From Solirubrobacteraceae bacterium (GTDB lineage Bacteria > Actinomycetota > Thermoleophilia > Solirubrobacterales > Solirubrobacteraceae), in the NCBI GenBank assembly GCA_025935735.1, contig JAICUS010000229.1, positions 1 to 8,735 on the forward strand: DNA of 8,735 bases, read 5' to 3'. Below the pieces are notes generated by a model that had not been told where the DNA came from, did no database searches, and worked only from the letters and a program-made list of their open reading frames with translations. This document shows positions 6,207 to 8,735 of this stretch, piece after piece (position 1 is the first letter of the stretch; the number at the start of each line of letters is the position of its first letter). The translations under genes were made by a program, and so were the position numbers.

Positions 6207-7322
6207 ATGCCATCCCTACCCAAGAAGCTGATCGAGTCCGCGGTCGATCTCGGCCGCCGCGCCGTGACCGCGGGCTCAGAGATCGCCGAGCGCCTCCGTC
6301 GCGAGGAGGACGACACGACCACCCCGCAGCCCCGGACGCCGAGCCCGGCACCCGAGCGCGTCGGCGCCCCGCGCCCCGGCAAGCCCGCCGCGGTGAAGTC
6401 GGCCACGACGTCCCGCTCGCGCGCGAAGAAGCCGGCGGCGGCCAAGCGGTCGGGGTCCAAGGAGCCGGCCGAAACCGCCAACGCGGCGGCCGCGACGCCC
6501 GCGGACACCCCCACGACGGCCGGCCGCGCCACGACGGCCAAGCCGCGCGCCGCCAAGGGATCGGCCAAGCGCTCGACGACACGCGCGAAGGCGCCGACCT
6601 CGGCCAAGCCGTCCGCGGCCAAGCCCACCAGCAGCTCGAAGCCCTACACCGCCCGCAAGTCGTCTCCGGCGACCACGCCGGCGAAGAAGTCGTCGGCTAC
6701 CGCGGCGACGAAGGCGGCGGCGAAGCCCTCCGCGGCGGCCAAGCCCGCTGCGAAGTCCTCCGCGGCGCCCAAGCCTGCGGCCTCCCCGAAGCCGGCGGCG
6801 AAGGCCTCGGCTGCGGCCAAGCCCGCCGCCTCCACGAAGCCCGCCGCGAAGGCCTCGGCGGCGGCCAAGCCGGCCGCCTCCGCGAAGCCCGCGGCCAAGC
6901 GTTCAGCGACGGCGAAGCCGGCTGCGGGCAGCGCGGAGCCTCCGACGACCGCGAACGCGGCGGCGGCGACGCCGGCCAGCGCGGCGGCGGCGAAGCCCGC
7001 CGCGGCCAAGCCCGGCACCGCGAAGCCGGCGGTCGCGAAGAAGGCCGCGGCGAAGAAGCCGGCCGCTCGCAAGACCTCGAGCGCGGCGGCGACGAAGAAG
7101 GCCGCCTCCAAGCCCGGCGGCGCGACGTCCGAGCCGGCCGCGACCGCGAACGGCGCGGCGGCGACGCCCGAGACCGCCGCGGTGGCCGCGAAGCCCGCCA
7201 CCGGCAGCAAGTCCGAGCCGGCGGGCACCGCCGACGGCGCTGCCGCGACCGGGTCGGAGTCGGTCGTCCCGAGCGGCCAGGGCAAGCCGGCCGAGGTCAC
7301 CTCGCGGACCGGATCGAAGTAG
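6207..7322 (+). CDS. Lys/Ala/Pro-rich histone-H1-like protein
   Basis: This 371-residue protein is dominated by AKPAA/KKPAA-type sequence, like the C-terminal tails of histone H1 and of actinobacterial HU proteins, and may bind DNA through its many lysines. No HU fold is present. The N-terminal 33 residues (PKKLIESAVDLGRRAVTAGS...) could form an amphipathic helix and are the only part that is not low complexity. Residues 194-241 are three tandem 16-residue units of the form xKPAAKASAAAKPAAS. A separate motif, EPxxTANAAAATP, is interspersed four times (86-98, 244-256, 309-321, 337-348). The protein ends with a more neutral stretch, GQGKPAEVTSRTGSK. Start ATG 6207 is the first in frame close to the preceding stop. 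A strong hairpin follows. Nucleoid role is inference; a cell-wall or phase-separating low-complexity protein is another option. Confidence 0.75.
   Translation: MPSLPKKLIESAVDLGRRAVTAGSEIAERLRREEDDTTTPQPRTPSPAPERVGAPRPGKPAAVKSATTSRSRAKKPAAAKRSGSKEPAETANAAAATPADTPTTAGRATTAKPRAAKGSAKRSTTRAKAPTSAKPSAAKPTSSSKPYTARKSSPATTPAKKSSATAATKAAAKPSAAAKPAAKSSAAPKPAASPKPAAKASAAAKPAASTKPAAKASAAAKPAASAKPAAKRSATAKPAAGSAEPPTTANAAAATPASAAAAKPAAAKPGTAKPAVAKKAAAKKPAARKTSSAAATKKAASKPGGATSEPAATANGAAATPETAAVAAKPATGSKSEPAGTADGAAATGSESVVPSGQGKPAEVTSRTGSK
6786..6929 (+). repeat. Three tandem 48-bp repeats inside the histone-like gene
   Basis: Three successive 48-base units (6786-6833, 6834-6881, 6882-6929) each encode a 16-residue block of the pattern xKPAAKxSAxAKPAAx. 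The first two differ mostly at third codon positions and the third is more diverged, so the array is not brand new. Copy number could vary between strains. Confidence 0.75.
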
Positions 7323-7328
7323 ACGCGC

Positions 7329-7360
7329 CGCGCGCGGCCCGGGCAGCCGGGCCGCGCGCG
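7329..7360. terminator. 14-bp perfect hairpin, probable terminator
   Basis: Bases 7329-7342 and 7347-7360 are perfect inverted repeats around a GCAG loop, starting 7 bases after the histone-like gene stop. All pairs are G-C. No T tract follows, as is common for actinobacterial terminators. It separates the histone-like gene from the next gene, which has its own promoter box. Confidence 0.75.
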
Positions 7361-7384
7361 CTGGTGCCCGCCGCCGCGGCCTAT

Positions 7385-7390
7385 TAGGGT
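7385..7390 (+). promoter_or_regulatory. -10 box (TAGGGT) of the winged-helix/proline-tail gene
   Basis: TAGGGT is a good actinobacterial TANNNT -10 box and ends 9 bases before the ATG at 7400, so the transcript would have no leader or only about 1-3 bases. It begins just downstream of the strong hairpin. Its first three bases are also an in-frame TAG stop, which fixes 7400 as the earliest ATG. Confidence 0.5.
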
Positions 7391-7399
7391 CCGCGGGCG

Positions 7400-8735
7400 A
7401 TGCGTCCCATTCCCGCGCCCCGGCTGGGCGACGCCCACGGCCTGATCCGCGCGATCGAGCAGCGCGGCCGGCTGCGCACGGACGAGTTCGTCACCGAGTT
7501 CAAGCTCGAGGACCTCTTCCCGCCCGGGCTCGAGAACGCGCTCGGCCGGATGCGCCACTTCATCTCCTACGCGCGCTCGGCCGGCCTCGTGAAGGAGGAC
7601 CGCGGCGTCGTCGAGCTGACGGACCTCGGCCGCCGCTACATCCGCTCCGGCGACCCGGACGCGTTCTACGACGTCTCGGCGCAGCAGGCCGAGTGGCTGC
7701 GCCGCCAGCTGCGCGAGAAGCACATGACGGACTCGATCTTCCACGGGCTGTCGATCGGGCTCAGCCTCCTGACGTCCGTACCGCCGGGCGTCAACGTGGC
7801 CACGCTGGACTTCGGCCGCTCGATGGCCTATCTCGGCCGGGCCGGCTGGGACAACGAGAACACGCTGCAGATCCAGGGCGAGCGCCACCTGACGCTGCTG
7901 CGCGACATGGAGCTGATCGACGAGGACCGGCGCGTGACCCCGGCGGGCCACGAGCTCCGCTCCGAGCTGACGCTGCCGATCCACATGGCGCTGCTCGACC
8001 TGGCGAGCCAGCTGAACCCCGGCGGCGCCGACGCCGTCCGCGCCGCCGCGGCCGCCGAGTTCGGCGACGCCGCCGCCGAGCCCGAGCCGCCGCCCGCGCC
8101 CAGCGTCAGCGAGGCCGCCCCGGCCCCCGCCGGCGAGGACGACGACGACGGCTACCACACGGCGATCGGCCTCGGCGCGGCGACCGCCGAGCCATCCCAA
8201 CCGCCCGTCGTCCCCCGCCCGTCGGAACCACCGCCGGCCCCGGCGTACGACAGCCCGACGGAGATCAGCCAACCCGCACCGCCACCTTCGAGCGTCCCGC
8301 CACCCACGAGCGCCGCCCCGCCGCCGGTGGCGGCCGAGCCACCCGTGAGGACGCCGCCTCCGGCGAGCGCCGCCCCCGAGAACATCGCAAGCGACGCGGG
8401 CGACGCCGCCCCGGTTGAAGCGACGGCGGCGCACGTCGCGCCGCCAGAGATTGCGCCGCCGCCGAGCGGCCCGCCGCCGGCGGCGTCGGCTGACGTTGCG
8501 GTGGCGGAAGGCGCACCGCCTCCGGTCGGGCCGCCGCCCGCCGCGACGCCCAGCGGCCCGCCGCCGGCCGGCCCGGCCGCGGCGGAAGGCGCGCCGCATC
8601 CGGTTGGCCCGGCGCCCGCCGCCACGCCGAGCGGCCCGCCGCCGGCTGGGTCGAAAAGCGCGCCGCCTCCGGTTGCGCCGCCGCCGGACGCGGGAGCTGC
8701 GGGAGGCGCGCCGCCAGAGGCTGTGCCGGCTGACG
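7400..8735 (+). CDS. Two-winged-helix-like protein with long proline-rich tail, 3' end missing
   Basis: This frame stays open for 445 codons to the right edge without a stop. I do not recognise the family. Residues 1-208 are a compact-looking domain: about 10-83 and 110-190 each end in a winged-helix-like pattern (LVKEDRGVVELTDLGRRY, then MELIDEDRRVTPAGHELR), so it may bind DNA or act as a protein-binding adaptor. No signal peptide or membrane helix is visible. From about 222 on it is Pro/Ala-rich and disordered, with an acidic spot GEDDDDGYHTAIGLG (245-259) and a near-repeat of 26 residues (370-395, then 396 onward) built from EGAPxPVGPxPAATPSGPPPAG. The tail uses more A- and T-ending codons (CCA, GTT, GAA) than the domain. 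Strong third-position G/C and the TAGGGT box support this gene; the frames on the other strand across the same bases are shadows. Confidence 0.8.
   Translation, partial: MRPIPAPRLGDAHGLIRAIEQRGRLRTDEFVTEFKLEDLFPPGLENALGRMRHFISYARSAGLVKEDRGVVELTDLGRRYIRSGDPDAFYDVSAQQAEWLRRQLREKHMTDSIFHGLSIGLSLLTSVPPGVNVATLDFGRSMAYLGRAGWDNENTLQIQGERHLTLLRDMELIDEDRRVTPAGHELRSELTLPIHMALLDLASQLNPGGADAVRAAAAAEFGDAAAEPEPPPAPSVSEAAPAPAGEDDDDGYHTAIGLGAATAEPSQPPVVPRPSEPPPAPAYDSPTEISQPAPPPSSVPPPTSAAPPPVAAEPPVRTPPPASAAPENIASDAGDAAPVEATAAHVAPPEIAPPPSGPPPAASADVAVAEGAPPPVGPPPAATPSGPPPAGPAAAEGAPHPVGPAPAATPSGPPPAGSKSAPPPVAPPPDAGAAGGAPPEAVPAD
8507..8656 (+). repeat. Two 78-bp imperfect direct repeats in the proline-rich tail
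   Basis: The unit at 8507-8584 is repeated from 8585 to about 8656, encoding EGAPxPVGPxPAATPSGPPPAG twice, and a shorter third piece (APPPVAPPP) follows. Differences are spread and include amino-acid changes. The array may continue beyond the window. Confidence 0.65.

Noticed and set aside
5714..6628. Minus-strand frame of about 300 residues opposite the small gene and histone-like gene
   Set aside because: No motif, mixed low-complexity sequence, and no start signal; the plus-strand genes explain the codon bias better.
7693..8418. Plus-strand frame encoding Arg/Pro-rich protein inside the last gene
   Set aside because: It is a shifted frame of the gene starting at 7400, which has the promoter box and the winged-helix patterns.
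6644..8599. 651-residue minus-strand frame rich in Ala/Gly/Arg
   Set aside because: It is the reverse of the AKP repeats and of the winged-helix/proline-tail gene, and crosses the strong hairpin at 7329-7360.
1..8735. Defence island, CRISPR array, mobile element or biosynthetic cluster
   Set aside because: No spaced direct repeats, transposase, integrase, nuclease or toxin motifs were found; the tandem repeats are all in-frame protein repeats.

Overview
This 8.7-kb window is very GC-rich chromosomal DNA. Codons end almost always in G or C, proteins are rich in Ala, Arg and Pro, and several starts sit 6-9 bases behind a -10-like hexamer. This suggests a high-GC actinobacterium. The combination of a sigma factor fused to a zinc finger, an AKP-rich histone-like protein and a short CBS/cystathionine-lyase operon makes me lean to Thermoleophilia/Solirubrobacterales. 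That is inference from style, not proven. No tRNA, rRNA, CRISPR, insertion sequence or phage gene is visible.

Layout: (1) 1-1090, + strand, the C-terminal two thirds of a fatty-acyl-CoA ligase that begins outside the window. (2) 1087-2361, - strand, a sigma-70/ECF-like factor fused to an anti-sigma-type zinc finger, a probable membrane helix and a long low-complexity tail carrying the motif EFGFEG twice; its stop codon overlaps the ligase stop. (3) 2362-2494, a divergent promoter region. (4) 2495-4956, a two-gene transsulfuration operon: cystathionine beta-synthase with two CBS domains, then a cystathionine gamma-lyase/synthase, overlapping by ATGA. (5) 5026-5787, an exported NlpC/P60-like cysteine hydrolase. 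(6) 5894-6178, a small unknown protein. (7) 6207-7322, a Lys/Ala/Pro-rich histone-H1-like protein, followed by a 14-bp perfect hairpin. (8) 7400 to the right edge, a two-winged-helix-like protein with a long proline-rich repetitive tail; it has no stop inside the window.

How they work together: the CBS and lyase/synthase pair is the only clear pathway unit and would move sulfur from homocysteine through cystathionine to cysteine (or, for a synthase, the reverse branch). The sigma factor is transcribed divergently from it and could read a membrane or envelope signal; a regulatory link to the operon is possible but nothing in the sequence proves it. The remaining genes look like separate housekeeping, envelope and nucleoid functions. 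The least ordinary items are the one-piece sigma/zinc-finger/membrane protein with its twin EFGFEG motif, the histone-like protein with four interspersed copies of one motif, and the winged-helix/proline-tail protein.
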